From: Desulfotomaculum sp.
Lineage (GTDB): Bacteria > Bacillota > Desulfotomaculia > Desulfotomaculales > Nap2-2B
NCBI GenBank assembly: GCA_003485325.1
Contig: DMZI01000051.1
Coordinates: 1 to 5,403, forward strand
Length of the DNA: 5,403 nt
Direction: 5' to 3'
The notes under the pieces were generated by a model. The model was not told the origin of the DNA, did not search any database, and was given only the letters and a program-made list of their open reading frames with translations. Shown in pieces: positions 1-4,573 of this stretch; position 1 is the stretch's first letter; each line of letters begins with the position of its first letter. The position numbers and the translations under genes were made by a program.

Positions 1-2
1 AT

Positions 3-311
3 TCAATCCCATTATTATCCGTTCCTAGGGAGAAGAATTGGATTGAATTGACGGCTTACTTTAAATACCCTTATGATATACGTAAAATAATTTATACGAC
101 TAATATCATTGAGAGTTATCACCGGCAGTTGCGCAAGGTAACTAAAACTAAGACAGCCTTTCCGACTGATGAAGCATTGAAGAAAATCATTTACCTGGCT
201 ACTGCCGAAGCGTCGAAGAAGTGGACTATGCCACATAAGGATTGGAAAAGTTGCCTTTCACAGTTTGCCATATATTATGGCGATAGGTTGGAATCTGAGT
301 TGGCAGTATAA
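3..311 (+). CDS. IS256/Mutator-family transposase, C-terminal part (5' end outside window)
   Basis: This frame is open from the left edge of the window to a TAA at 309-311, giving about 102 codons, so the gene starts upstream. The product is the C-terminal end of a DDE transposase of the IS256 (Mutator) family, which cuts and pastes its own element. Recognisable blocks are the FKYPYDIRKIIYTTN stretch, then TTNIIESYHRQLRKVTK, FPTDEALKKIIYLAT, SKKWTMPHKDW and the closing FAIYYGDRLE. The Glu in TTNxxE is expected to be the third acidic residue of the DDE triad in this family, with about 65 residues after it. The two Asp residues lie outside the window, so I cannot say whether the gene is intact. 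An internal TTG at 48 is not a credible start because conserved sequence continues upstream of it. No clear terminal inverted repeat is visible after the stop codon. The subtype differs from the IS256 remnant at 4574-4860. Confidence 0.88.
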   Translation, partial: SIPLLSVPREKNWIELTAYFKYPYDIRKIIYTTNIIESYHRQLRKVTKTKTAFPTDEALKKIIYLATAEASKKWTMPHKDWKSCLSQFAIYYGDRLESELAV

Positions 312-413
312 AAAAATGAGTTTATCGCCTTTGTTCTGGCAAGGATAACAGTAAAGGATAAGGGATAACTCCAAGAAGAAGTTGCCCCGCTGTTTATCCC
401 CGGCAGAACCCCG

Positions 414-548
414 TCAGGCGCTCAGGTTGCTCTCCAGCAGAGCCTTATCCTCCTGGCGGGAACTGGCAGCTGAACGGCCGCTTTCCCGGACCATTTTGAC
501 CGCATCAGCCTTAAATTCGGCATCGTAACGTTTTCCGTTGTCACCCAT
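414..548 (-). pseudogene. IS3-family orfA (helix-turn-helix transposase subunit), truncated after about 29 residues
   Basis: The ATG at 548-546 is preceded by GGAGGT at a good spacing, and the reading frame ends at a TGA at 414-416 after 44 codons. The first residues (MGDNGKRYDAEFKADAVKM followed by VRESGRSAAS) match the start of IS3-family OrfA proteins, which open a helix-turn-helix DNA-binding domain and normally run about 90-110 residues. Family similarity stops at about residue 29 (position 462). The remaining 15 residues (SRQEDKALLESNLSA) are not family sequence and come from whatever is joined there. The recognition helix, leucine zipper and all of orfB are missing, so the fragment cannot transpose. 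Because the start and RBS survive, a short peptide could still be made; I infer no function for it. Confidence 0.8.
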
Positions 549-610
549 TTGTCATTACCTCCACAGTTGTTATTGTGCCTAACTCCTGTGTGTTCAACAA
601 ATCGGGTACA
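462..610 (-). mobile_element. Left-end remnant of an IS3-family insertion sequence
   Basis: Read on the minus strand, the sequence from 610 downward begins TGTACCCG, runs about 60 bases of untranslated leader, and reaches the RBS and ATG of the orfA fragment. IS3-family elements typically begin with 5'-TG, and orfA normally starts within the first 50-100 bases, so 610 is a plausible outer tip. The inner boundary at about 462 is where OrfA similarity ends. The opposite terminal inverted repeat is not in this window, so the exact tip rests on position and the TG rule only. The tip lies two bases beyond the stop codon of the baeRF gene. Confidence 0.5.
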
Positions 611-612
611 GG

Positions 613-1761
613 TCAGTATCTATATATAGCAGCCAGACCTTTTTTACTAGGCATTCTCTCTTCTGGAAGAACAACTACTTCTCCTCTTTTTTTGAGCACT
701 AGTTTCGCCAAATCATTGAGGAGATCGCCGCAATGCGGATCTTTTATATTTCCTAACTGAATTTTTCCGTTGCTATCGTCAATTTTACCCGGTATAATCC
801 TCTCATTTTCTATCATTACCAGTGCCACCCGGTTCTCAAATGCAGCCTGGGCTATCTCTTCAATGTCGTCAGAGCCTGACAAGTTGGCTCTGGCATTATT
901 AAAATTCTGTACGATTTCTGTAGTTCTAGCTAAATAAAATGGCTGCATAATCTCCCAGGCCTTCTCTCTTATTTCTTCCGTGTCCAGGGAATCAATAGAT
1001 GCTTTTATCCCCTTTTCAAGCAGATATGGATTGGAACTTATGTTTCTGAATATAGTATGATGTTCATCTAATGAAACCAGTATTAAAGGCAATTTAGAGA
1101 CTTTTGAATAAGTCTCAAGCACAAAGCTGTCCACATACCTGAAATATTTCTCCGTGTCCTTGATAATTTCATCCTTTCGCGACCCATGTCCGTGAAATAT
1201 GGCCTGTCCACCTGAACCCCCGTAAGACCTTTGAGTATGGAACGATTCAGAGTATTGAACACCCAGAACCTCCACAATTGTCCTGGGTATTGACGGATCG
1301 ATTTCAATCTCACCAATGTAGTATCTGTTACCTTCGTACAATGAAAAGTTATTACGGTTTAACCCTAATAACTGGTATATGTCGGCAGATTGAAAAACCC
1401 TGATTAAGGGCTTAATGTGAAGGCTGTCCGCCACAACAGCTAGCTCTTGTACCGGCCTCGGAAGTCTGTACACAATACATTTATTACGGTTTGCCAGCAC
1501 CGCTAGTCCGTCCAGTGTATTGTCCCAAAAATTCTTGTTATCCCGGATTTCGTAGAAGGGATTCATCATTGAGAGAATTTCTTTTGTTGTATAATCCGTT
1601 TGCAGAGAGTCTTCGATTTGTTTGATTAAATTCCTGAATAATAAAGGGCCTTGCTTATTTCTCGGCGAATGACGATGAGTAGGTTGATAAAGTGAAATAT
1701 AAGGGGCATCTTCTTCAAATAACATAGGATTTGGGAACTCTTTTACGATTTCATACATCAT
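613..1761 (-). CDS. eRF1-like protein of the bacterial archaeo-eukaryotic release factor (baeRF) superfamily
   Basis: The product is 382 residues. Homologues belong to the baeRF superfamily, bacterial relatives of eRF1/aRF1 and Vms1, predicted from comparative genomics to hydrolyse peptidyl-tRNA on ribosomes in rescue or stress; no precise role is established. Features in order: an N-terminal LYQPTHRHSPRNKQGP block (24-39) typical of these proteins; a YQLLGLNRNNFSLYEG segment (about 129-144); the loop YGGSGGQAIFHGHGSRKDE (180-198) with a literal GGQ at 184-186, followed by the DTEKYFRYVD helix; a core strand LPLILVS (about 224-230); a C-terminal region with DIEEIAQAAFENRVALVMIE (299-318); and the family ending EVVVLPEERMPSKKGLAAIYRY. 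The ATG at 1761 is chosen because AGGAAGG lies 9 bases upstream; a TTG at 1866 in the same frame lacks an RBS and adds 35 residues without family similarity. There is no signal peptide or membrane segment, so the protein is probably cytosolic. I found no convincing promoter. The assignment to the superfamily is firm, the subfamily is not. Confidence 0.82.
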   Translation of the reverse strand: MMYEIVKEFPNPMLFEEDAPYISLYQPTHRHSPRNKQGPLLFRNLIKQIEDSLQTDYTTKEILSMMNPFYEIRDNKNFWDNTLDGLAVLANRNKCIVYRLPRPVQELAVVADSLHIKPLIRVFQSADIYQLLGLNRNNFSLYEGNRYYIGEIEIDPSIPRTIVEVLGVQYSESFHTQRSYGGSGGQAIFHGHGSRKDEIIKDTEKYFRYVDSFVLETYSKVSKLPLILVSLDEHHTIFRNISSNPYLLEKGIKASIDSLDTEEIREKAWEIMQPFYLARTTEIVQNFNNARANLSGSDDIEEIAQAAFENRVALVMIENERIIPGKIDDSNGKIQLGNIKDPHCGDLLNDLAKLVLKKRGEVVVLPEERMPSKKGLAAIYRY

Positions 1762-2070
1762 GGTTTTCACCCTTCCTTTCAAAAAATACGAGCCTTTTGC
1801 AAAATTAATTTTCAAATAAAGATTGAAACTACTTCCGGCAGCCAGATTAGCAAATAGTTCACTCAACTGCCATTAGCAAGCCATAAATAGAACCGAAACC
1901 CTCAAAAAGGATAGATTAAATCTACAGATGGTTTGCTAAGTATAGTATCAACCCACATTTGTCCAGGTCTGAATTGGAAATTTTTCTTCCGGTTAATGGA
2001 TGTTCATCCGACTTGTGGTAAATTTTCTTTAACCCAATCCTGTAAGTGTTCCAGTTCTGGAATATTTTCA
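1762..2070. other. Unassigned stretch upstream of the baeRF gene
   Basis: This stretch holds no gene I can support. On the minus strand at about 2008-2085 a short frame reads KGFENIPELEHLQDWVKENLPQVG before a TGA. It looks protein-like (alternating acidic and hydrophobic residues with a possible helix), and the same frame continues past the stop with similar texture, so it may be the worn tail of a gene I do not recognise. Possible sigma-A hexamers exist on the minus strand (for example TATACT near 1940), but none has both boxes at good spacing, so the promoter of the baeRF gene is not assigned. Confidence 0.4.
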
Positions 2071-2145
2071 AAACCTTTTGATGGAGACCGCACCCATTAA
2101 GGTGCTTGATTCTCGTACCGAAAATTCTTGTATTGAATTTCTTCT

Positions 2146-2260
2146 CTTAAGGCATTGGCGAATTCCGGATAGCCTGTCTGACGACAGGCAGGTCGAAGAT
2201 TCTAATCTTGTTGGCGTTGAGAAATGAGGTCATTCCAGCGTCGAAACACCATCTTGGGAG
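2146..2260 (-). repeat. Direct repeat with 5289-5403 (shared N-terminal coding part of the hypothetical family)
   Basis: An ungapped comparison of 2146-2260 with 5289-5403 shows 8 differences in 115 positions (about 93% identity), including the 20-bp palindrome at the same place. The two copies therefore share an ancestor that already carried the insertion, or were hit independently at one site. The second copy is cut by the window end, so the repeat may be longer. Confidence 0.85.
2173..2192. repeat. 20-bp palindromic repeat, copy A (inside hypothetical-family pseudogene 1)
   Basis: CCTGTCTGACGACAGGCAGG forms an 8-bp stem (one G-T pair) around a 4-base loop. Removing these 20 bases rejoins the FD and YPEF codons of the interrupted gene. 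No target-site duplication longer than one ambiguous base is visible. Confidence 0.85.
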
Positions 2261-2352
2261 GGTACCTTGGATAACAAACCGGTCATAGCTGGAGATAACT
2301 CCTGCTATTTGATCTTTGTAACGTTCTGTAAGTAACATTTTTACGTCTCTAT

Positions 2353-2372
2353 CCTGTCTGCCGACAGGCAAG
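2353..2372. repeat. 20-bp palindromic repeat, copy B (5' flank of pseudogene 1)
   Basis: CCTGTCTGCCGACAGGCAAG is the same unit with one end-base change, ending 15 bases upstream of the ATG of hypothetical-family copy 1. It would form a hairpin in the leader of that transcript, next to where a ribosome would bind. It is also the first part of the longer duplicated flank 2353-2437. Confidence 0.82.
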
Positions 2373-2437
2373 AGCTGAAAAGTTTTTTGACTTAGTTCGG
2401 CATGGAATGTTTAAATCCTTTTTGGTTCCGGGTTAGG
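2353..2437 (-). repeat. Long direct repeat, copy 1: 5' flank of the hypothetical-family gene
   Basis: These 85 bases recur almost exactly at 3627-3722. The other copy has one extra T in the T-run and a 10-base insertion; otherwise I see no substitutions. The shared part runs from palindrome B to GGGTTAGG, after which the two loci diverge at once. Here it leads on its minus strand into the ATG of pseudogene 1, so it probably represents the outer end and promoter or leader region of a mobile unit carrying that gene. Confidence 0.85.
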
Positions 2438-3066
2438 AAAGGACAAAAGCACAGTTTATTTTATACTTTCGTAAAAAACAAACGAGAAAGGGCAGGTTAC
2501 TCATCCTTTTGAATTTTCGCCTACCCTTTTTCTGGAGCGTTGTGCAACTTAGCACGCCCTCCTTTTTTAGATTTGCCCCCTTTTATCTGATCCGCCGGTG
2601 CCTTCACCGCTTTTCAGACTAACCAGCCACTCCTTAGTAACAGCCATCGAAAATTAACTTTGTTAAGCTAACCCCTCCACTTATTACAATTTGTTCGCCT
2701 TGGCTTCTAATCCCTGCTTATCTGAAACTCCTACTTATTTGGGGGCTTATGCCTACTATCAGGTTGGCTATGATCTCCCACTCCCTCCGAATTTCAGCTT
2801 GCCGGTAGATATTTACTCGACTACCCCAAGTAGAAGCTTTTGGCTCAGCAGGTTATTAAAAACCTTTAGCTTAAGTTCGCTGGTTATCAAGGAGCTTCCC
2901 TCCTACTCGGGCGGTCCCTTTCTGAGGTCAATTTAATAATACTCCATTTATTTACCTGTGTCAATAGTAAAATTATAATATATAAAAATATATAAATATT
3001 CCGATATTATATTTATGACGGTTCACTCCCATCGATTATCTGTGGTTGACCGAACCGCTTTCACAG
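2438..3066. other. Long stretch without a recognisable gene
   Basis: Apart from the terminator at 2534-2568, this stretch contains nothing I can assign. A plus-strand frame at 2691-2936 is open for 81 codons. It begins with TTG, has no Shine-Dalgarno, and its product (YYQVGYDLPLPPNFSLPVD is a sample) matches no family I can name. The minus strand of 2570-2930 is strongly purine-rich and can form several local hairpins, which fits an untranslated RNA or a worn mobile-element end better than a protein gene. From 2937 to about 3010 the sequence is extremely A/T-rich with TATA-like runs. Confidence 0.45.
2534..2568 (+). terminator. Rho-independent terminator
   Basis: GGAG...GTGC (2534-2544), loop AACTTA, then GCAC...CTCC (2551-2562) form a GC-rich hairpin with a small internal mismatch, followed directly by six T on the plus strand. 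The reverse strand has no T-run, so it would act on rightward transcripts. No rightward gene ends before it in this window, so the unit it once served may be lost. Confidence 0.6.
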
Positions 3067-3096
3067 TTGTCGAATAGGAAGCTATAAGTGTATAAG
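3067..3096 (+). promoter_or_regulatory. Possible sigma-A promoter for the leader at 3103-3241
   Basis: TTGTCG (3067-3072) and TATAAG (3091-3096) are separated by 18 bases. The -10 box matches at five of six positions and the -35 box at four. It is placed to start a transcript near 3103 that would run through the hairpins, terminator and RBS that follow. In such A/T-rich sequence this could be chance. Confidence 0.3.
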
Positions 3097-3102
3097 GTCA
3101 AG

Positions 3103-3241
3103 AAAAGAAAATAAAAATAATCTTCCTTGAACCAATAACATATCTTATGCGAACGAAAAACAGTATAAAGGGCGCAAAGCGCATGCAGATCGGCTTGCTA
3201 AAGCCGGTTTTTTAGTTCCCATAACCAAAAGGAGGTTTAAG
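3103..3241 (+). promoter_or_regulatory. Candidate regulatory leader (attenuator-like; class unknown)
   Basis: About 140 bases lie between the possible promoter and a strong RBS. They contain GGGCGCAAAGCGC (3171-3183, with a GCGC/GCGC mini-stem), then a terminator hairpin (3191-3213), then the RBS and a start codon. A terminator between leader and RBS is the arrangement of transcription-attenuating riboswitches and leader-peptide systems. The GCGCAAAGC string recalls the core of c-di-GMP-I (GEMM) riboswitches (GGACGCAAAGCC), but the upstream AAACC/GNRA hairpin half is not recognisable, so I do not assign a class. Confidence 0.35.
3191..3213 (+). terminator. Rho-independent terminator in the leader
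   Basis: CGGCTT (3191-3196), loop GCTA, AAGCCG (3201-3206), one G, then six T. This is a compact, perfect 6-bp stem with a U-tract on the plus strand. It lies 18 bases upstream of a strong Shine-Dalgarno, so it either closes an upstream transcript or attenuates the ORF at 3242. Confidence 0.7.
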
Positions 3242-3298
3242 ATGCGCTTCAGAAACAAGGACAACCCACCCAAAATAGCGAAGAACCAGTATAGATAA
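3242..3298 (+). pseudogene. 18-codon ORF with a strong RBS, probable gene-start remnant
   Basis: The ATG at 3242 follows AGGAGG with a 6-base spacer, the best translation start on the plus strand of the window. The frame encodes MRFRNKDNPPKIAKNQYR and stops at 3296-3298. The opening MRFRNK is a basic stretch like those before a signal peptide core, but no hydrophobic core follows. The downstream 30 bases run straight into the converging terminator of the protease gene. I read it as the surviving start of a gene whose body was deleted; a genuine short leader peptide is the alternative. Confidence 0.4.
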
Positions 3299-3330
3299 TT
3301 AAAATGGGAAGTATTCCCGGCGGCATTAAT

Positions 3331-3356
3331 AAAAGCACCCCTTCCAGGGTGCTTTT
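3331..3356 (-). terminator. Rho-independent terminator of the subtilase gene (probably bidirectional)
   Basis: AAAAGCACCC (3331-3340) and GGGTGCTTTT (3347-3356) form a perfect 10-bp stem with a 6-base loop. On the minus strand it is followed by further T-rich sequence (TTTTATT) and lies 34 bases after the stop codon of the subtilase fragment. The A/T flanks are symmetrical, so it could also stop rightward transcripts from the 3242 ORF. Confidence 0.8.
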
Positions 3357-3389
3357 GACAACAGGTAATTTGATTTGCTCGTGGTTCCA

Positions 3390-3623
3390 TTAGGGTTCCG
3401 TCTGGACGCCGGTAGCGGCGCCATAGGCATCTACCAGACCGTAGCCGTACAGGTTATCTTTGCCTTGGTCGCCCAGGTCGTCGGCGGTGCTCTGGAGATT
3501 CGAACGCACTTCGGATTTGTCGGTTACTCCAGACGCAATCACTAGAGCGGCGGAGCCTGCGACATGCGGGGAGGCCATTGACGTTCCGGACAAAGTCTTG
3601 TAGCCACCGCCCTTGAATCCGGA
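3390..3623 (-). pseudogene. Subtilisin-like serine protease (peptidase S8), C-terminal fragment
   Basis: The minus-strand frame from about 3623 to the TAA at 3392-3390 encodes 77 residues that read FKGGGYKTLSGTSMASPHVAG, then ASGVTDKSEVRSNLQSTADDLG and YGYGLVDAYGA. GTSMASPHVAG carries the catalytic Ser (codon 3581-3579) of peptidase family S8, and the closing YGxGLVDAxxA is the usual end of the catalytic domain. The Asp and His of the triad, and any signal peptide or propeptide, would lie upstream, but the frame is cut at 3624-3627 by a 20-bp palindrome and a foreign flank. Family members are usually secreted, so the parent was probably an extracellular protease. Its terminator (3331-3356) is intact, so this was a real 3' end. 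Codon use here is more GC-rich than in the stress protein gene next door. The fragment has no start of its own and should be inactive. Confidence 0.85.
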
Positions 3624-3626
3624 TAG

Positions 3627-3646
3627 CCTGTCTGCCGACAGGCAAG
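3627..3646. repeat. 20-bp palindromic repeat, copy C (at the break in the subtilase gene)
   Basis: CCTGTCTGCCGACAGGCAAG is identical to copy B. On its left it is preceded by TCCGGATAG of the protease fragment, which is also the sequence preceding copies A and D; on its right it continues into the same flank as copy B. It therefore joins an A/D-type left side to a B-type right side. Confidence 0.85.
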
Positions 3647-3722
3647 AGCTGAAAAGTTTTTTTGACTTAGTTCGGCATGGAATGTTTAAATCCTTTTTGG
3701 TTCCGGCTTGTTCCGGGTTAGG
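3627..3722 (-). repeat. Long direct repeat, copy 2 (detached flank of the hypothetical-family gene)
   Basis: These 96 bases match 2353-2437 apart from one extra T in the T-run and a 10-base insertion at about 3706-3715, where TTCCGG is duplicated in tandem. No gene copy follows on the minus strand; the subtilase fragment does instead. Beyond 3722 the sequence differs from that after 2437, so GGGTTAGG probably marks the outer end of the mobile unit. Confidence 0.85.
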
Positions 3723-3787
3723 TGTTTTCTCTTAACTACATTCTAACTGAGAAATTTGTAAATGGCTCCCCTAAATTTTTAGGAACC

Positions 3788-3812
3788 TATTTTACACAAT
3801 TATACGGATACA
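3788..3812 (+). mobile_element. Possible solo terminal inverted repeat of an IS256-family element
   Basis: The stretch TTTTACACAATTATACGGAT resembles, on the opposite strand, the end of the IS256 remnant at 4574-4601 (TTTACACCAAGATTCGGAC). Both have TTTACAC, a short A/T run and CGGA. No transposase sequence is attached on either side. An inverted CCTAAA/TTTAGG pair lies just upstream (3769-3782). This rests on one short similarity. Confidence 0.3.
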
Positions 3813-3895
3813 ACTGATTTTCAACCTGCGAAAGTTGAGTAATTATAAAACAGATTATAACCCCTTGTATCAAAGGCTAATAAGATAATCCTTAT

Positions 3896-4342
3896 TTAAG
3901 GTACCCTGGTATGGTCTTTGATAATCATAACAGGGCATCTGGAATGTTGAAGTACATAATTAGATACACTACCAAAACCCTCAATTATTTTTTCCAGCCG
4001 ATTAGACGAACCCATTATAATTAGGTCATAGTTTTCCTTTTCTGCATAATTGACAATCGCTTTACCTGGAACCTCATCTAAGATCACCGAAGTCACTTTA
4101 ATGCCTTCTTGTTTTAATTTATCTTCGATTTCATCAAGTACTTTTTTAAAAAATACATGGCTTTGCTCTTTAATATGTTTAACCATGGACCCGCCGACTA
4201 CATGTGTAAGATAATCTGGTAGTACTGGAGAATAAACTAAGCATACTTCTCCATTGCTGTTATTGGCAAGATCTTTTGCAATTTCTACAGCTCTTTTTGC
4301 TTTGCTACCGTTATCATAGGCTACAAGTATTTTTTTAATCAT
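3896..4342 (-). CDS. Universal stress protein, UspA family
   Basis: The ATG at 4342 has AAAGGAGG 9 bases upstream, and the product is 148 residues, the normal length of a single-domain Usp. The N-terminal strand IKKILVAYDNGSKAKRAVEIA places the conserved Asp at residue 10, and the C-terminal half has EKENYDLIIMGSSN (about 101-114), GSVSNYVLQHSRCPVMII and a short tail. ATP-binding Usps carry G-x2-G-x9-G-S/T. Here the motif reads G111-x2-N114-x9-G124-S125, so the second glycine is Asn; nucleotide binding may be weakened or altered, and I cannot predict it. The family is cytosolic, usually dimeric, and raised under starvation, oxidative or redox stress; the exact role is rarely known. It is a monocistronic unit with its own promoter (4437-4465). 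The stop codon overlaps a 5-bp hairpin (CCTTA/TAAGG) that is too weak to call a terminator. The gene appears intact, unlike most of its surroundings. Confidence 0.93.
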   Translation of the reverse strand: MIKKILVAYDNGSKAKRAVEIAKDLANNSNGEVCLVYSPVLPDYLTHVVGGSMVKHIKEQSHVFFKKVLDEIEDKLKQEGIKVTSVILDEVPGKAIVNYAEKENYDLIIMGSSNRLEKIIEGFGSVSNYVLQHSRCPVMIIKDHTRVP

Positions 4343-4436
4343 AAACCAACGCCTCCTTTATAAAATTAGTTGTTCCTTAAATACATAAGTCAACATATTG
4401 TAACCGGCGTGCACAGGAATCTCTAAATACAACTTA

Positions 4437-4465
4437 ATAATAAATTATATATCTTAGCATGTCAA
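4437..4465 (-). promoter_or_regulatory. Sigma-A promoter of the universal stress protein gene
   Basis: On the minus strand a perfect TTGACA (4465-4460), a 17-base spacer and TATTAT (4442-4437, five of six) form a near-consensus housekeeping promoter. Transcription would begin near 4430, leaving an untranslated leader of about 88 bases before the ATG at 4342. The leader includes short complementary segments (GTTG...TTCC near its start and GGAACAAC near 4372-4379) that could pair, but I see no known riboswitch. Confidence 0.8.
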
Positions 4466-4573
4466 TAAGTAGTGGCAATATTTAATTATGTCATAATATT
4501 TTGCGATATCATCTTTTGGCTTTAAAGGAAACACATTTCTCAATTGTTCTGCAGCATTTTTGCAGGTTCAGTT

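Larger units (their letters stand above)
2071..2338 (-). pseudogene. Decayed copy 1 of a conserved hypothetical protein family (probably a multicopy mobile gene)
   Basis: The minus-strand ATG at 2338-2336 opens MLLTERYKDQIAGVISSYD, then RFVIQGTLPRWCF and GMTSFLNANKIRIFD. I recall this N-terminus from a conserved hypothetical family (SYDRxxIQGTLP, FDYPxFAxxLR), with no established function. After FD a 20-bp palindrome (2173-2192) interrupts the gene. Skipping it restores the family reading YPEFANALREE, so it is an insertion, and 20 nt shifts the frame into early stops. At about 2143 the N-terminal part is joined directly to FGTRIKHL (2122-2099) and, after one extra base, MGAVSIK (2097-2077). 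These resemble a block I remember from the C-terminal half of the same family (GTRIKHxMGxVSIK), so a large internal deletion has occurred. No good Shine-Dalgarno precedes the ATG; another copy of the palindrome sits 15-34 bases upstream. The gene is clearly dead. The C-terminal match rests on memory. Confidence 0.7.

Noticed and set aside
575..760. 61-codon plus-strand frame at the end of the baeRF gene
   Set aside because: It is antisense to the conserved C-terminus of the baeRF protein and has no ribosome binding site.
1762..1866. 35-residue N-terminal extension of the baeRF gene starting at a TTG at 1866
   Set aside because: There is no ribosome binding site at 1866 and the extra residues resemble no family sequence, while the ATG at 1761 has AGGAAGG nine bases upstream and begins where family similarity begins.
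2147..2371. Taking the full 74-residue frame starting at 2371 as a gene
   Set aside because: Its first 11 and last 15 or so residues (MPVGRQDRDVK; LPVVRQAIRNSPMP) come from the palindromes and the frameshift after the insertion; the real gene starts at 2338 and is broken at 2192.
2567..2647. 26-codon minus-strand ORF starting at an ATG at 2647
   Set aside because: It has no Shine-Dalgarno and no recognisable product, and it runs into the terminator hairpin region.
2437..3010. A group II intron or retron
   Set aside because: I found no reverse transcriptase reading frame, no GTGCG-type intron start and no domain V-like hairpin on either strand.
3145..3390. 81-codon minus-strand frame beginning at an ATG overlapping the subtilase stop
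   Set aside because: It reads through the subtilase terminator and antisense through the plus-strand terminator and RBS, has no RBS of its own and a product of no recognisable kind.
3454..3645. 63-codon minus-strand frame over the subtilase fragment (begins MPVGRQA)
   Set aside because: It is an out-of-frame reading of the protease coding sequence that begins inside palindrome C.
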